A DNA stretch of 64,000 bases. Origin: Heloderma charlesbogerti. Its lineage: Eukaryota > Chordata > Lepidosauria > Squamata > Helodermatidae. This document shows, in pieces, positions 9,944-21,497 of the stretch. The stretch covers positions 248,001 to 312,000 of the forward strand of contig JANEZZ010002662.1 of NCBI GenBank assembly GCA_026122225.1. The letters are read 5' to 3'. The position numbers were made by a program, and so were the translations under genes. A model generated the notes under the pieces. That model was not told the DNA's origin. It searched no databases and was given only the letters and a program-made list of their open reading frames with translations. The stretch's first letter is position 1. Every line of letters begins with the position of its first letter.

Positions 9944-10532
9944 TAGGGTTGGCGGAGTATTTCTCCCCGAAACTTCGGGGGGCCGAGCGCCAACGTGTTT
10001 GGCCCCCTGAAAAAGTTTTGGGGAGAAATTCTCCACCCCCCCTCCCCCCCCAGGACGGGACTTACCTTTCCCGAATGTCCCTCCGGGCGGCGGGTCCGGG
10101 TGGCGGTTCGTCGGGTCTTCGTCAGGTGCGGGGGCGGCAGCCGATCTTTCAACTGGCTGCCGCCGCCGCCATTCCAATAAAACTAAAAAAAAAAAAAAAC
10201 GCCCCCGTGATAGGCTACGTGACGATTAACATAGCCTATCACAGCTGACTTTGCAGATCTAGCCATGATAGGCTACGTTAATCGTCACGTAGCCTATCAC
10301 GGGGGCATTTCTTTTTAACTTTTTATTTCACGGCCGGGTGAGGCGAGGCGCCTCCTCCCCGGCCTGAATTTCGGCCGGGCGAGGCGGGAAGCCTCCCCCC
10401 CGGCCTGAATTTTGGCCGGGCGAGGCGGGACGCCTCACCCCCCAGCCTGAACTTCGGGGGGAGAGCAGGGAAGAGCCTCCCCCCCACCGCGAAAAGCTGC
10501 GAGACCAGGTAAGTGACTTTCGTGCACCCCTA
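9944..10532 (+). mobile_element. Palindromic hAT-like element 7, compact complete copy
   Basis: 589 bp with a perfect TSD tagccatg at 9936-9943 and 10533-10540. It starts TAGGGTTGGCGGAGTATT (one substitution in the terminus) and ends CGTGCACCCCTA. It keeps the T1 hairpin, the GC-rich ACTTACC segment, two P1 palindromes (about 10205-10305) and GC-rich units, but lacks the whole P4-P2-P2-P4 centre of the type copy. The centre is therefore not needed for past mobility. Confidence 0.9.
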
Positions 10533-10733
10533 TAGCCATGGTAGCAAGTCTGAGGATGTTGGATTTAACTAGTTAAGGATGTTGTAAATCAGACATGTAA
10601 ATTAATAAAGTTTCTTCCTTCTAGGTTGTGGCATCAAAGGTAGGCATGGTTGGGCACTTCCTGAGAGCCCATGCCTCAGCAAGATCCCACTGATAAGTCC
10701 TCTGGACTTGCTCCTCTTCTTCTATGTTGTAAC

Positions 10734-11246
10734 TAGGGATGTACAAATCCCTTACATGGCTCCGCACAGGGGCATCCACGGTGGGGGGAGGTGCTCCGTC
10801 TTTACGTAGCACCTAAAAGCTTTACGTAGGCTAAAACGGCGAATGAAAAAGGGACGCAAATAGCGCCCGCTACGCTATTTGCATTCCCCTTTATTTTCAC
10901 CATCATAGTCTACATAAATATTTACGTAGATTAAGGGGGCCAAAAAGAAGGAACACAAATGGCGGCAGCCATAGCTGCCCGCCATTTGCATACGTGGGTT
11001 GTTGTTTTTTTACCCAGAGCCCTCCGCGGCCGGAAATCCGGCTGCGGACGGCTCTGGCCTGGCCGGGCCTGGCCGGCTGCTCCGCAGAGCTGCCGCAGAG
11101 CACAGCTGGCCGTTCACAGATTCCGGGGGGAAGAACGGAGCACCTCCCCCCCCGGCCAGGATTCTGGGGGGAGGGACAGAATGCCTCCCCCCCCACACAA
11201 TCAACATAATCCGCGAAAGGTAAGTCACTTTTGTACATCATCCCTA
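10734..11246. mobile_element. Palindromic element 8 with two T2' ends and no TSD
   Basis: The left end TAGGGATGTACAAATCCC and the right end TTTTGTACATCATCCCTA are both T2'-type; the right one has an extra ATC. Flanks gttgtaac and ctcctgct do not match. An abrupt junction at about 10801 (CTCCGTC/TTTACGTAGCACC) joins a short left T2' stub to internal palindromes. This looks like a deletion or recombination product. Confidence 0.65.
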
Positions 11247-11319
11247 CTCCTGCTTGCTCACTGGTTCTCTGCCTGTCAAGAAAGTGATAGTAATGATAAG
11301 GAAGCCAAGGAGCAATAGG

Positions 11320-12183
11320 CAGGGATGTACGAAAGTCACTTAACTTAGTGGATTATGTTGATGGTGGGGGGGGAGGCATTCTGTCCCTCCCCACGGAATC
11401 CTCGACGGGGGGAAGGCGATCCAGTCCTCCCCCCCGGAATCCTCCACGGCCGGCTGTGCTCTGCTACTGCTCCACGGAGCAGCTGGCCAGGCCCAGGTCA
11501 GAGCCGTTCACAGCCGGATTTCCGGCTGCGGAGGGCTCTGGGTAAAAAAACAAAACAAAACCACGTACGCAAATGGCAGCGGCTACGGCCGCCGCCATTT
11601 GTGTTCCTTATTTTTCGCCATCTTAGTCTACGTAAATATTTACATAGACTATGATGGCGAAAATAAAGGGGAATGCAAATAGCGTAGCGGGCGCTATTTG
11701 CGTCCCTTTTTGATTCACTGTTTTAGCCTACATAAATATTTATGTAGGGTAAAACGGCGAATCAAAAAGGGATGCAAATAGTGCCCGCTAAGCTATTTGC
11801 ATTCCCCTTTATTTTCGCTGACATAGTCTACGTAAATATTTACATAGACTAAGATGGCCAAAAATAAGGAACGCAAATGGCGGCGGCTTTGTTTTTGTTT
11901 TTGTTTTACCCAGCCATGATAGGCTACATAAATCTTTATGTAGTCTATCACGTCTTGTAAAAAAATCAACAACGACAAGACTGCAAATGGCGGCGGCAGC
12001 AGCCAGTCGGAAGATCAGCCAGCGCAGCCGCTGCCACCGCCGCCGCTGCCCCAGGTAAGTCTCATCCCGGGGGGGATCCACGGGGGGCGGGGGGGCAGGC
12101 CGTTCCACCATGGAGTTCAGGGGGCCGAATGCACTGGCATTCATCTTCACCAAGATCCGTGGCAGAATTCTCTGATATCCCTA
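11320..12183 (-). mobile_element. Palindromic hAT-like element 9, complete
   Basis: 864 bp, T2' to T1', with a perfect TSD gcaatagg at 11312-11319 and 12184-12191. The first base is C (CAGGGATGTACGAAAGTC), so the terminus reads CAGGGATG, a common variant among hAT elements. The order is T2' GC-rich arm, P4, P2, P3 (AATAGCGTAGCGGGCGCTATT), P2-like palindromes, P1, the GC-rich segment ending CCCCAG|GTAAGTCTC (about 12059), and the T1' end. Confidence 0.9.
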
Positions 12184-12191
12184 GCAATAGG

Positions 12192-13093
12192 GCAATGCTG
12201 ATGACAATGGCTATGAGAAGATAGACTCATTGAGAGAGGGGGCCATCAAGGGTATCTGCCCAAAGGGCCTGCAAAAAACAAGAGCTGATGCTGTGTATGG
12301 GGGCAGTTATCACCACATTTATTATCCTCTCCCTCACATTCAGTGAAATCTAAGTAAATAACTTATGTTGCGATTATAGCTGGGAGTGGAGATGGGTTGT
12401 TGTAGCTACATTCTACAATAGTTCTTTATCTGTTGCACCAAAATGGTGTAAGCATAATAACACAATCAATTAAAAAAATAAGTGCAGAAGTAAGCCTTTA
12501 GCTATGGAATAAATAAAGCATTATGTTATTCTATTACAACACCAACTATGTACCAGAAATAAGACCTAATGACTGTAGAAATGCTTGCCCTGTCTTTCTA
12601 GACATAATTTATGGAATCTATCCAGTCCTCTAAGGACCAAAGTATCTTAAATTTCATGTTTAAATGTTGTGAGCCAATGACGTTTTGTTGTTGAAATAGC
12701 CAGTAAATTGGGAGGGGGAGATTTTGTAGGAGGTATGTTCAGAGAACCTATTAACAAATAAGTTTGTGCTCATGCCTCCTACACACTGTTTTGAAAATTG
12801 ATCCCGAAGGGGCTAATTAACTATTATGCACTTTTCTTGTCTTTACTTTTTTTCCAGAAAAAGAAAATTTATTTATTTATTTTATTTATTTATTTCTATA
12901 CCACCCAATAGCCGAAGCTCATAAAGGAACCTTTATGCTGAAAATGACCGTGAAACCAAAATCTTCTGGAACTTCCTGTCTTTCTTATTTTGAAAATCGC
13001 AAGAGAATTAAATCTCATTCTTAGATGATGCTATGGGATAAGGAAAGAAGTAGGGGATAGCAAAGAATCAGCAATAGCTCTGTACTTGGTCAT
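12192..13093. other. Intergenic with a LINE tail fragment
   Basis: AT-rich sequence. The only recognised part is an ATTT-repeat LINE 3' tail at 12867-12922, listed separately. Confidence 0.5.
12867..12922 (-). mobile_element. CR1/L2-group LINE 3' tail fragment
   Basis: (ATTT)n followed by CTATACCACCCAATAGCCGA, matching the 3' end of the LINE at 16898-20036 on the minus strand. A very short, dead 3' remnant. Confidence 0.65.
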
Positions 13094-13792
13094 TAGGGAT
13101 GTACAAAAGTCACTTACCTTTTCGCTGGTGTGATTCGCGGTGGGGGGGGAGGCGCTCCGTCCCTTCCCCCGGAATCCTCCCTGGCCAGCTCCGCGGAGCC
13201 ACCGGCCAGGGCCATCCGCAGCCAGAGTTCTGGACGCAGCCGGGCTGCTGCGGGCGCAAATGGTGGCTGCCATAGTGGCTGCATTTGCGGCTTGCCAGGC
13301 TGCCGTGATAGGCTACATAAGTATTTACATAGCCTATCACGGCAAAGAGCAGGGATGCAAACGGCGGCCACTACGCCATTTGCACTGCTGCTCTTCCCGT
13401 GATAGGCTGTGTAAGTATTTACGTAGCCTATCATGGTAAAGGCAGCCATGCAAATGACATAGTGGCTGCCATTTGCATGGCTGCCTTTACCATGATAGGC
13501 TACATAAATACTTACATAGCCTATCACGGAAAGAGCAGTGGTGCAAACGGTGTAGCGGCTGCCATTTGCATCCCTGCTCTTTGCCGTGATAGGCTACGTA
13601 AATACTTACGTAGCCTATCATGGCAGCTTGGCTGGACACAAATGGCGGCCGCAGCAGCTGGCCAAAAAACCAGCCACTGCTGCCGGCCCCAGGTAAGTTT
13701 CGTTCCGGGGGGATTCCATGGGGTGGCGGGGGGTGGGAGAAAAATTTCTGCCTCACTGAAATCTGTGGTGGAATTATTCTCCACCATCCCTA
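13094..13792 (-). mobile_element. Palindromic hAT-like element 10, complete
   Basis: 699 bp, T2' to T1', with a perfect TSD ttggtcat at 13086-13093 and 13793-13800. Its interior alternates four P1-type palindromes with stems GTAAGTATTTAC (about 13304, 13398, 13490 and 13582) with P4-type palindromes (ATGCAAATGACATAGTGGC.., GATGCAAACGGCGGCC..), a simple two-module alternation. CCCCAG|GTAAGTTTC is at about 13693 before T1'. Confidence 0.9.
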
Positions 13793-13827
13793 TTGGTCAT
13801 CAATACTGCAATACCTGGACTCTTGAT

Positions 13828-14335
13828 TAGGGGTGTACGAAACCCACTTACCAGTCCACTGAAGGGGTCCGTGGGGGGGAGGAGACAATCTGTCCTTACC
13901 CCGGAATCCTTCCCAGCCAACTCTGCTCCACGGCGAGTCCGTGGAGCGGCCACCCGGGCCCATCCAGTGCTGGACTTCCGTCCGCTGCCACACAAATGGC
14001 GTCTGGCGTAGCGGACGCCATTTGCGTCCCTGCCCTTGGCCATGATAGGTACATAAATATTTACATAGCCTATCACGGCCAAGGGCAGGGACGCAAACAG
14101 CCACCACTATGCCAGATGCCATTTGCGTCCGCAGCCCGGCAGCGGATGGCTGTGGAACAAAGACGACGGAATCGGACTGGCCAGCGCCAGGTAGGGTCCA
14201 TCCCAACTGGGCTTAGCGGGGTGACGGGGGGGATCAGTCTGTTCTGCCACAGACTCTGGGGGTCCGTTGAGTCACTGGAGTCACTGGAGTCACTGGAGTC
14301 ACTGGCGTCAGTGGCGGATTTCTCTGCCATCCCTA
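13828..14335 (-). mobile_element. Palindromic hAT-like element 11, complete short copy
   Basis: 508 bp, T2' (TAGGGGTGTACGAAACCC) to T1' (TCTCTGCCATCCCTA), TSD ctcttgat / gtcttgat (7 of 8). Only 27 bp lies between the right TSD of the previous element and the start of this one's left TSD's far edge region. It contains one P1 palindrome (about 14040-14078), P4-like arms and, near T1', four to five copies of a 9-bp GAGTCACTG repeat (14270-14314). The donor-like motif is mutated to CCAGGTAGGG. Confidence 0.85.
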
Positions 14336-14498
14336 GTCTTGATGCTGCAATGTGATGGAGTGGCTTCAAGGGTGTCCTCTGACTTTGCAGTGATATCAGC
14401 ACGAGTCAGGAGCTCTCACCACTATTTCAGGTAGTAATGTACAGATTTTCCTTATTCCATTATTTTACTGTTTTCTCTGCCCACCATTGCATTCCTCC

Positions 14499-15097
14499 AA
14501 GGGATATGTGAATCTGCAAATATTGACCTCATCGGTTCTCTGAATTCCACCTTAGAGCTCATTCTGGCTCATGTCCACATCAGATTCTGATCTTTGTTTG
14601 GTTTCTTTTAGAATGAAAATCTGTTATTTATTTATTTATTTATTTATTTATTTCATTCTAATCTGCCCAATAAGTGATGTTCTCTGGGTAGATTACAACC
14701 AGTTAAAAAAATTAAAATGCCATTTTAGACACAGTTACAAATAAAAAAAAATACAAACATTTAAAATAATAAAATACAATATAATGCAAAACAATCAACA
14801 GCACAGGCATCAATAAAACACCTAGAACAACCTAGAACTAGGTCTCTAGTTTTTCCAAATATATGCATCAATTGTACATTTTCAAATGTATGCATTCTTC
14901 TCCCATTGATGAAAGTGTGTTTCTGTGCATTTAAAAAAATGGAATGTTTGTGCACATTTTCAAATGTATGCATTTTGTCAAACTCTTTTTTTTTTTGGTC
15001 CGCAAATCACAATGCAAGGTCAGAAATGTCCACATTTGAGTCCAGGAAATAAATGCTGGTCAAAAACAAACTGAAATGAATTTCTTATACATCACTA
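14499..15097 (+). mobile_element. Older AT-rich hAT MITE with LINE tail inserted
   Basis: It starts AAGGGATATGTGAATCTGC and ends CTTATACATCACTA, eroded versions of TAGGGATRTGTGAAT and its complement. TSD attcctcc is at 14491-14498 and 15098-15105. The interior has repeated CATTTTCAAATGTATGCA phrases. A LINE tail (14622 to about 14848) is inserted within. The sequence matches the flanks of the BovB copies at 46555-55890, so it is a repeat family. Confidence 0.75.
14622..14848 (-). mobile_element. CR1/L2-group LINE 3' tail fragment in the old hAT
   Basis: (TTTA)n followed by a diverged CCCAATAAGTGATGTTCTCT and an A-rich stretch, corresponding to the 3' end of the minus-strand LINE family at 16898-20036. 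The right boundary is approximate. Confidence 0.5.
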
Positions 15098-15105
15098 ATT
15101 CCTCC

Positions 15106-15690
15106 TAGGGGTGGACGAAAGTAACTTACCTGTCCTCGAAGCTTGTTCGTGGTGGGGGGGAGGCGCTTCATTGCTCCCGCCGCGAAGTTCAGGCCAGGGG
15201 GGAGACTTCCCGCCTTGCCCGGCCGAAATTCAGGCCGGGGGGGAGACTTCCTTCCTCGCCTGGCCGAAATTCAGGCCGGAGAGGAGGCGCCTCGCCTCAC
15301 CCGGCCACGAACTCAAAAGTTTTTTTTAAAAAAATAAACGCCCCCGTGATAGGCTACGTGACGATTAATGTAGCCTATCATGGCTGACTTTGCAAATCTA
15401 GCCATGATAGGCTACGTTAATTGTCACATAGCCTATCATGGGGGCAATTTATTTTTCTTTGATTGGAATGGTGGCGGCAGCAGCCGGTCGAAAGACCGGC
15501 TGCCGCTCCCGCCCCGGGCGAACACCCACCGAACCGCCGGCCGGACCCGCCGCCGGGAGGGACATTCGCCAAAGCTAAGTCCTGTCCCGGGGGGGGTGCG
15601 GAGAATTTCTCCCTGAAACTTGTTCGGGGGGCCGAACACGTTGGTGCTCGGCCCCCCGAAGTTTCGGGGAGAAATTCTCCACCATCCCTA
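15106..15690 (-). mobile_element. Palindromic hAT-like element 12, complete
   Basis: 585 bp, T2 to T1, with TSD attcctcc at 15098-15105 and 15691-15698. The left copy is also the right TSD of the older hAT ending at 15097. It has three GC-rich units, two P1 palindromes (about 15344-15442), the GGTCGAAAGACCGGCTGCC hairpin, a mutated donor motif (AAAGCTAAGT) and the T1 hairpin. The P2/P4 centre is absent, as in the copy at 9944. Confidence 0.9.
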
Positions 15691-15698
15691 ATTCCTCC

Positions 15699-16701
15699 TG
15701 AATTTTGGTTTAGCTGGGAAAATTTCTAAAGGTAGTTCCAAAACAGAAGCATGCCCAGCTTTGCTACAGCTTTCAGTTCCTTCTGTGCATTTGCACTTTC
15801 CCCCTTCTGCATTACCACTGTACATGTGCTGACAAAACACACCAAAAAATAATAAGAGGCAATAGTGATGTGATCATAAATGTGATTGCATCAAGGTTTT
15901 TTTTCACGTGGAGTTTTACTGATGCACACACATGCTCTCCTGACAGCACTAAAACTTACACAAAAAGACTCTTGAAACAATCATATGTATACAATCACAT
16001 CATGGTTGGTGTGTTTTTTTAGTGATGCAGCTGCTGGTGGTGGTGGTGGTGTTTATCAATGGGCGGAAAAAAAATACGGACTAAAAGAAGTGAAAGGTGA
16101 AGAAAGCTGTTCATACAAAGTGCTCTGTACAGAAGAGAATAATGCTTATCAGCCTCCTAGCTCTTGGTCCAGCACACTATTCCTAATAAAAATAATAGAT
16201 ATTGAAAAAGTAAATTCCAGGGCATTAGTATTTGCCAATAAGGGTCAGGGAGGGTGCTAGGGAAATAGTGAATCAGGCTTGAGAAGCTGTACCTGGGACA
16301 ACTTGAATGTTGATGGCACATGGGTGAGCCAGGCAAGGAGTGGACTAAATAGATCCAGATACATTTCAGGAGAAAGAGAAGGAAATGGATAATAAGGCTC
16401 TCCTGCTACCCTCAAGCCCTCTCATTCCTGACAGCCCTCAAGCCTCCTGCTCTTGCTGCCTTTTTTCTGGAACAAAATAGATATTTCACCCAAGGTGCTA
16501 GCATGATGTCAATGAAATATAAGACACAAACTGTATGTGTATGTAAAGCCATCATGGCTGAGCTGCTCTGGAAGGATTGCCTGTGAATTAGCTCTCAAAA
16601 CTGGAGATTTCAAGATTAATATTTTTGAGACTAGCAATTTGAGACTAGCGTAGCACTAGGCAGGTGCTACATTTTCTGATCCTTCTAAGAAGCTGCTTTG
16701 G
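15699..16701. other. Intergenic, nothing recognised
   Basis: No element ends or coding signal. It contains a (GGT)n run near 16036 and poly-T stretches. Confidence 0.5.
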
Positions 16702-17140
16702 GGGGTCAAACTACATGTTACATTAGTTATATAGTGTGCAGCTGCCCCTGGGGGGGGGGGTTAATATGCCAAAGTAAGTGTTCAGGTCTAGGTTGGGACC
16801 ACCCTGCATGGGGAAGGGAGGTTTAATCCTTCCCTCCCAGGCAGCTCCCCCTCAAACATGCCCCCTCCACCCAGCAGTTAAAAAGAAGGGAGGAGAACAT
16901 CTATTTATTTATTTATTTGTTTATTTATTTATTTATTTATTTCTATACTGCCCAATAGCCGAAGCTCTCTGGGCGGTTCACAAAAATTAAAACCGAACAA
17001 CAGACAATAAAACAATTTAAAATATATAGAACATTAAAACCACAATATAACAATGCAACCACAATGAAACCTAGCAGCAGTGCAAGAGTTTAAAATACAG
17101 ATTTAAAACAGCAAAGATAAACATTTAGAAAGCTAAAATG

Positions 17141-20036
17141 CTAAAATGCCTGGGAAAATAAAAAGGTCTTCACCTGGTGCCGAAAGGAATTAGGCGCCAG
17201 GCGAACCTCACTAGGGAGCTCATTCCAGAGCTGGGGTGCCACAGGAGAAAAAGCCCTCCTCCTAGTAGCCACCTGCTTCACTTCCTTTGGCAGGGGCTCA
17301 CAGAGAAGGGCCGCTGATGATGATCTTAAGGTCCGGGCAGGCACATATGGGAGGAGGCGATCCTTCAGGTAACCTGGCCCCAAGCCGTTAAGGGCTTTGA
17401 ATGTTAACACCAGCACTTTGAATCAGGCCCGGAAATGGACTGGCAGCCAGTGCAGCTGGAAAAGTACTGGCGTAATATGAGCTCGCAGGCCAGTCCCTAT
17501 TAACAATCTTGCTGCCCTATTTTGGACCAGCTGACGTTTTCAAAGGCAGCCCCACATATAATGCATTGCAGTAATCCAGACGAGAAGTTATCAGAGCATG
17601 GATAAGTGTAGCTAGGCTATCTCTGTCCAGATAAGGGCGTAGTTGGTATACCAGCCTAAGCTGATAAAAAGTGCTCCGTGCCACTGAGTTCACCTGTGCC
17701 TCAAGTGACAGTTCTGGATCCAAGAGCACCCCCAAACTACGAACCTGATCCTTTAGGGGGAGTGCAACCCCCTCCGGAACAGGTTGAATATTACCTAGCC
17801 GGGCAGACAAACCACCCACAAACAGTACCTCCATCTTGTCTGGATTGAGTTTCAGTTTATTAGCCCTCATCCAGTCCATTACTGTGCCCAGGCACTGATT
17901 CAGAACAGCCACTGCCTCACCTGGTTTTGATGAGAAAGAGAGGTAGAGCTGGGTGTCATCCGCATATTGATGGCACCTCAGCCCACACCTCCGGATAACC
18001 TCCCCCAGCAGTTTCATGTAGATGTTAAACAGCATGAGGGATAAAATAGAGCCCTGTGGAACCCCATGGCATAATTGCCATGGCACAGAGCAATAATCCC
18101 CCAGCACCACCTTCTGGAATCAGCCATCCAAGTTAGGGGTGTCAGAGAATTTCTCACCGAAACTTCGGGGGGCCGAGTGCTGACGTATTCGGCCCCCCGA
18201 AGTAGTTTCAGGGAGAAATTCTCCCCACCCCCCCACCCCCACCCCCCTCCCTGGGATGGGACTTACCTTTTCCGAATGTCCCTCCCGGTGGCGGTTTGCA
18301 GCGGCGGTTCGGCAGGGCTTCGACAGGGGCGGGTGCGGCAGCCGGTCTTTTGACCAGCTGCCGCCACCGCCATTCCAAGAAAAGTAAAAAAAAACAACAA
18401 CGCCCCCGTGATAGGCTACGTGACGATTAACGTAGCCTAGCATGGCTAGATTTGCAAAGTCATCCATGATAGGCTACGTAAATCATCACGTAGCCTATCA
18501 CGGGTGACTTAAAAAAAAAAAAAGCACGTATGGCTAATGGCGGCCCCCATAGGGAGCCGCCATTCGCGTTCCTTATTTGGTCGCTGTAGTCTACGTAAAG
18601 AATATGTAGACTTCGGCGAAAATAAGGGCAACGCTATTTGCGTTGCCCTTATTTTCGCCGTATTCTACGTAAATCTTTACGTAGACTACAGCGACCAAAT
18701 AAGGAACGCGAATGGCGGCTCCCTATGGGGGCCGCCATTTGCGTACGTGCTTTTTTTTTTTTTTTTAAGTCACCCATGATAGGCTACGTGATGATTAACG
18801 TACGCTATCATGGCTGACTTTGCAGATCTAGCCGTGATAGGCTACGTAAATCGTTATGTAGCCTATCATGGGGTGTTTTGTTTTTTTTTACTTTTCTGTT
18901 GAAGTTCGCAGCCGGGGAGACGGGGCGCTTCTCCCCGGCCTGAATTTCGGCTGGGGGTGAGTCGGGATGCCTCCCCCCCAGCCACAATTTCAGCCAGGCG
19001 AGGCGGGAAGACACCCCCCGCTCGCATGAACTTCAGGGGGAGAAGTGAAGCGCCTCCCCCCCACCGCGAAAAAAGCTGCGGGACAAGGTAAGTCCCTTTC
19101 GTACCTCCCTAATCCAAGTAGGAGCGGAACCACTGTAGTGCAGTGCCTCCAACTCCTAACCCAGACAACCTATCCAGAAGGATACCATGGTCGATGGTAT
19201 CGAAAGCCGCTGAGAGGTCCAGGAGAATCAACAGGGTCGCACTCCCCCTGTCCCTCTCCCGGCAGAGGTCATCCCACAGGGCGACCAAGGCAGTTTCCAT
19301 TCCAAAACCAGGCCTGAAGCCCGATTGAAATGGATCTAGATAATCCATTTCATTCAACAGTGCCTGGAGCTGTCCTACAACCACCCGCTCAAGCACCTTG
19401 CCCAGGAAGGGGATGTTGGCCGCTGGCCTATAATTGTTAACATCCTCTGGGTCCAGGTTAGGCTTTTTCAGGAGTGGTCTAATTACTGCCTCTTTTAAAG
19501 TGGCAGGCACCACTCCCTCTCTCAAGGAGGAATTTACAACCTCCTGGACCCAGCCGGACAACCCCTTCTTGTTTGATTTAATAAGCCATGAAGGGCAAGG
19601 GTCAAGCACACAAGTGGTCGATCGGACTTGGCCAAGCACCTTGTCCGCATCCTCAGGCCTCAGTAACTGAAACTCATCCAATAAAACTGGACCAGACGGT
19701 GCTCTGAACGCCTCAACCAATGGAACTGCATTAATGGTGGTGTCCAATTCATGACAAATCTGAGCGACTTTATCCTCAAAGTGCTGCGCAAACTCGTCAC
19801 AGCGTGCTACCGAGGGTTCCACAGTCTCTCTCCCTGGCCCAGAATGTAACAGGCTGCGAACCACTCGGAAAAGCTCCGCTGGACGACACTGAGAAGATGC
19901 AATGCTGGTGGAAAAGAACTGTCTCTTTGCCACCCTCACCGCCACAGAGTAGGCTCGATAGTGGGCTCTTACCTGTGTTCGGTCAGACATCTCCACTGAT
20001 AACCAAAGATTTTTTTCTTCCTCTTTTTTAAACTGC
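17141..20036 (-). pseudogene. LINE ORF2 reverse transcriptase, interrupted
   Basis: The reading frame from about 20036 down encodes RT motifs in order: NNYRPAANIPFLGKVLE, FQSGFRPGFGMETAL, LDLSAAFDTIDHGILLDRL and WFRSYLD at 19112. The palindromic element follows. Beyond it the frame resumes with CHGVPQGSILSLMLFNIY and the catalytic YADD (codons at 17954-17965), then the thumb (LHALITSRLDYCNALYVGL). A frameshift near 17517 and an in-frame stop near 17420 precede the C-terminal segment (FKALNGLGPGYL to 17141). The coding capacity upstream of the insertion is open over about 900 bp, so the copy is fairly young. It belongs to the CR1/L2 group by these motifs. Confidence 0.85.
18134..19111 (+). mobile_element. 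Palindromic hAT-like element 13, complete, inside the LINE
   Basis: 978 bp, T1 to T2, with a perfect TSD atccaagt at 18126-18133 and 19112-19119. It splits the RT frame between WFRSYLD and the following motif. The full module order is present: T1 hairpin, GC-rich ACTTACC segment, P1 twice, P4-P2-P2-P4 (about 18530-18745, loop GCAACGCTATTTGCGTTGCC), P1 twice, GC-rich units and T2. Confidence 0.9.
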
Positions 20037-20175
20037 CATGTGGAAAAAGAGCAAATCTTGGGAAGGAAGTGAGTGTTCCAATCTAGATTGGGACACACAC
20101 CACACATATGCTTTGGAGTTTTAAAAAAACAAGAGGGACAGCTGCATGCTATGTAACTGACATGTAGTTTGACCC

Positions 20176-21497
20176 TTAAAATCCTGAGGTGACTGGCACT
20201 GGGCCAGATTTACTGTTAGGTTCTTGTTTAGAGCCATGAGAGGGGGTGCAAACCTAGGTCCTCCAAGAAGAACTGGATCTCATGTCCACTTGGTCAGAGA
20301 TTCATTGTTGCATTTGGTGTTGGTCTGTGTCACTGAAAGCTTTTTATGCCTAGAAAAGGTGTAATTATGTCACGCAGTAATTATGTTGTTTTGACACTGA
20401 AGACCACATACAAAGATAATGAGCTTATGTCCGCATGTGTCAAATAAAGCAGAACTGTTGCTAGGTAAAATTATGAAAATTCTAAGGTCTGGAGGGGTTG
20501 GGTTGGTAAACTATGTTCTGGACCAGAAAGAAATTGATGATTACCTAATATGACATAATACATTATGGATTTATTAGTGCTTCTGTTTAGCCTCAGAGAT
20601 AAAAGATTTGAAAACCAACTCTGCTAATGGTCATATTAATCAATTAAAAATTAGAGAGGCATTTAGAAAATAACAATCCTGATTTATTTATTTATTTATT
20701 AAAAGAATCCTGACAATCATAAGGAGAGAACTATATGAAATGCTGCTTTAAAAATACTTTAGTGAGAATATAGTACAAATTAGTACATACACATAGAGAA
20801 CCATTAGAACATATAATTTCAAACTGAATTCAATCATAGAAATATATTGTCTTCAATGAGATCTTAAGAATATGTGAGAAAGGCATGAAAACTAGAACAT
20901 CACATTCACTTTTGTAAGAGGTGGTTGCTACATATTTGGAGCTTACAGATATTGATGAGAGCATGAGCAACAGATAAGCACGGCCTACCTTTGGTACAGA
21001 AAATTGGGATGTAAATACCCAAAATAGACAAATAAATAAACTTCACATATGAATATTCATCACTTGAGGGGGTTCACATAAACCCCACTACATGGAGGGG
21101 TTCTTGGGGTATGCAGGCTATCCCTGAACAGTGCCAAAACCACACACCACCTCTACCCTCCCTTGATGAACCTCCAATGGACATTTGTAACAATGAGTTC
21201 TCTGCATGCAGAGAGCTCCCATGTTCAAGGAGGCACCACACAGTTCCTGCAGTGAGCAGGGATAGCCTGCACACATTATTTCAGCTGGTGGAGGGAGCCA
21301 TGTGTACCCCCTTTGATGACAGCACATCAGGAGGTGACTTGTATGGTGAATGAGTCATCACAGATTGAATACCATGGACAGAACATCCCTATCACTGAAA
21401 ACACAACGCATTTCAGTGGAGTCAGTTCAGATATTCAGCTGTGCGTCATCAAATGCTGATCAAGTGATGTACATACATGAAAGCAGTTTTCAAATAT
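20176..21497. other. Intergenic, nothing recognised
   Basis: AT-rich up to about 21060. A short (TTTA)n run lies at about 20683. No coding signal. Confidence 0.5.

Larger units (their letters stand above)
16898..20036 (-). mobile_element. CR1/L2-group LINE, 5'-truncated, minus strand
   Basis: A non-LTR retrotransposon copy carrying the reverse transcriptase and the 3' end. The 3' tail is the (ATTT)n plus CCGAAGCTCTCTGGGCGG region at 16898-16980. The 5' end is cut before the endonuclease, typical of incomplete target-primed reverse transcription. It landed inside the fold-back transposon and was later hit by the palindromic element at 18134-19111. Confidence 0.85.
16702..20175. mobile_element. 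Fold-back DNA transposon split by a LINE
   Basis: The left end GGGTCAAACTACATGTTAC and the right end GTAGTTTGACCC are inverted repeats that continue imperfectly for about 55 bp (GTGCAGCTGCCCCT mirrored by AGGGACAGCTGCATGC). Inside, phrases like AAGTAAGTGTT..TCTAG.TTGGGAC occur on both sides of the LINE. Without the LINE the element is about 330 bp. No clear TSD, so the superfamily is undecided. Confidence 0.55.

Noticed and set aside
13300..13620. Regularly spaced palindromic repeats reminiscent of a CRISPR array
   Set aside because: Spacers are themselves palindromic and repeated, the repeats vary, and the context is eukaryotic LINE/hAT DNA with TSDs.
14270..14314. LESLES-type peptide repeat as a coding repeat
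   Set aside because: It is a 9-bp GAGTCACTG tandem repeat within a non-coding element terminus.
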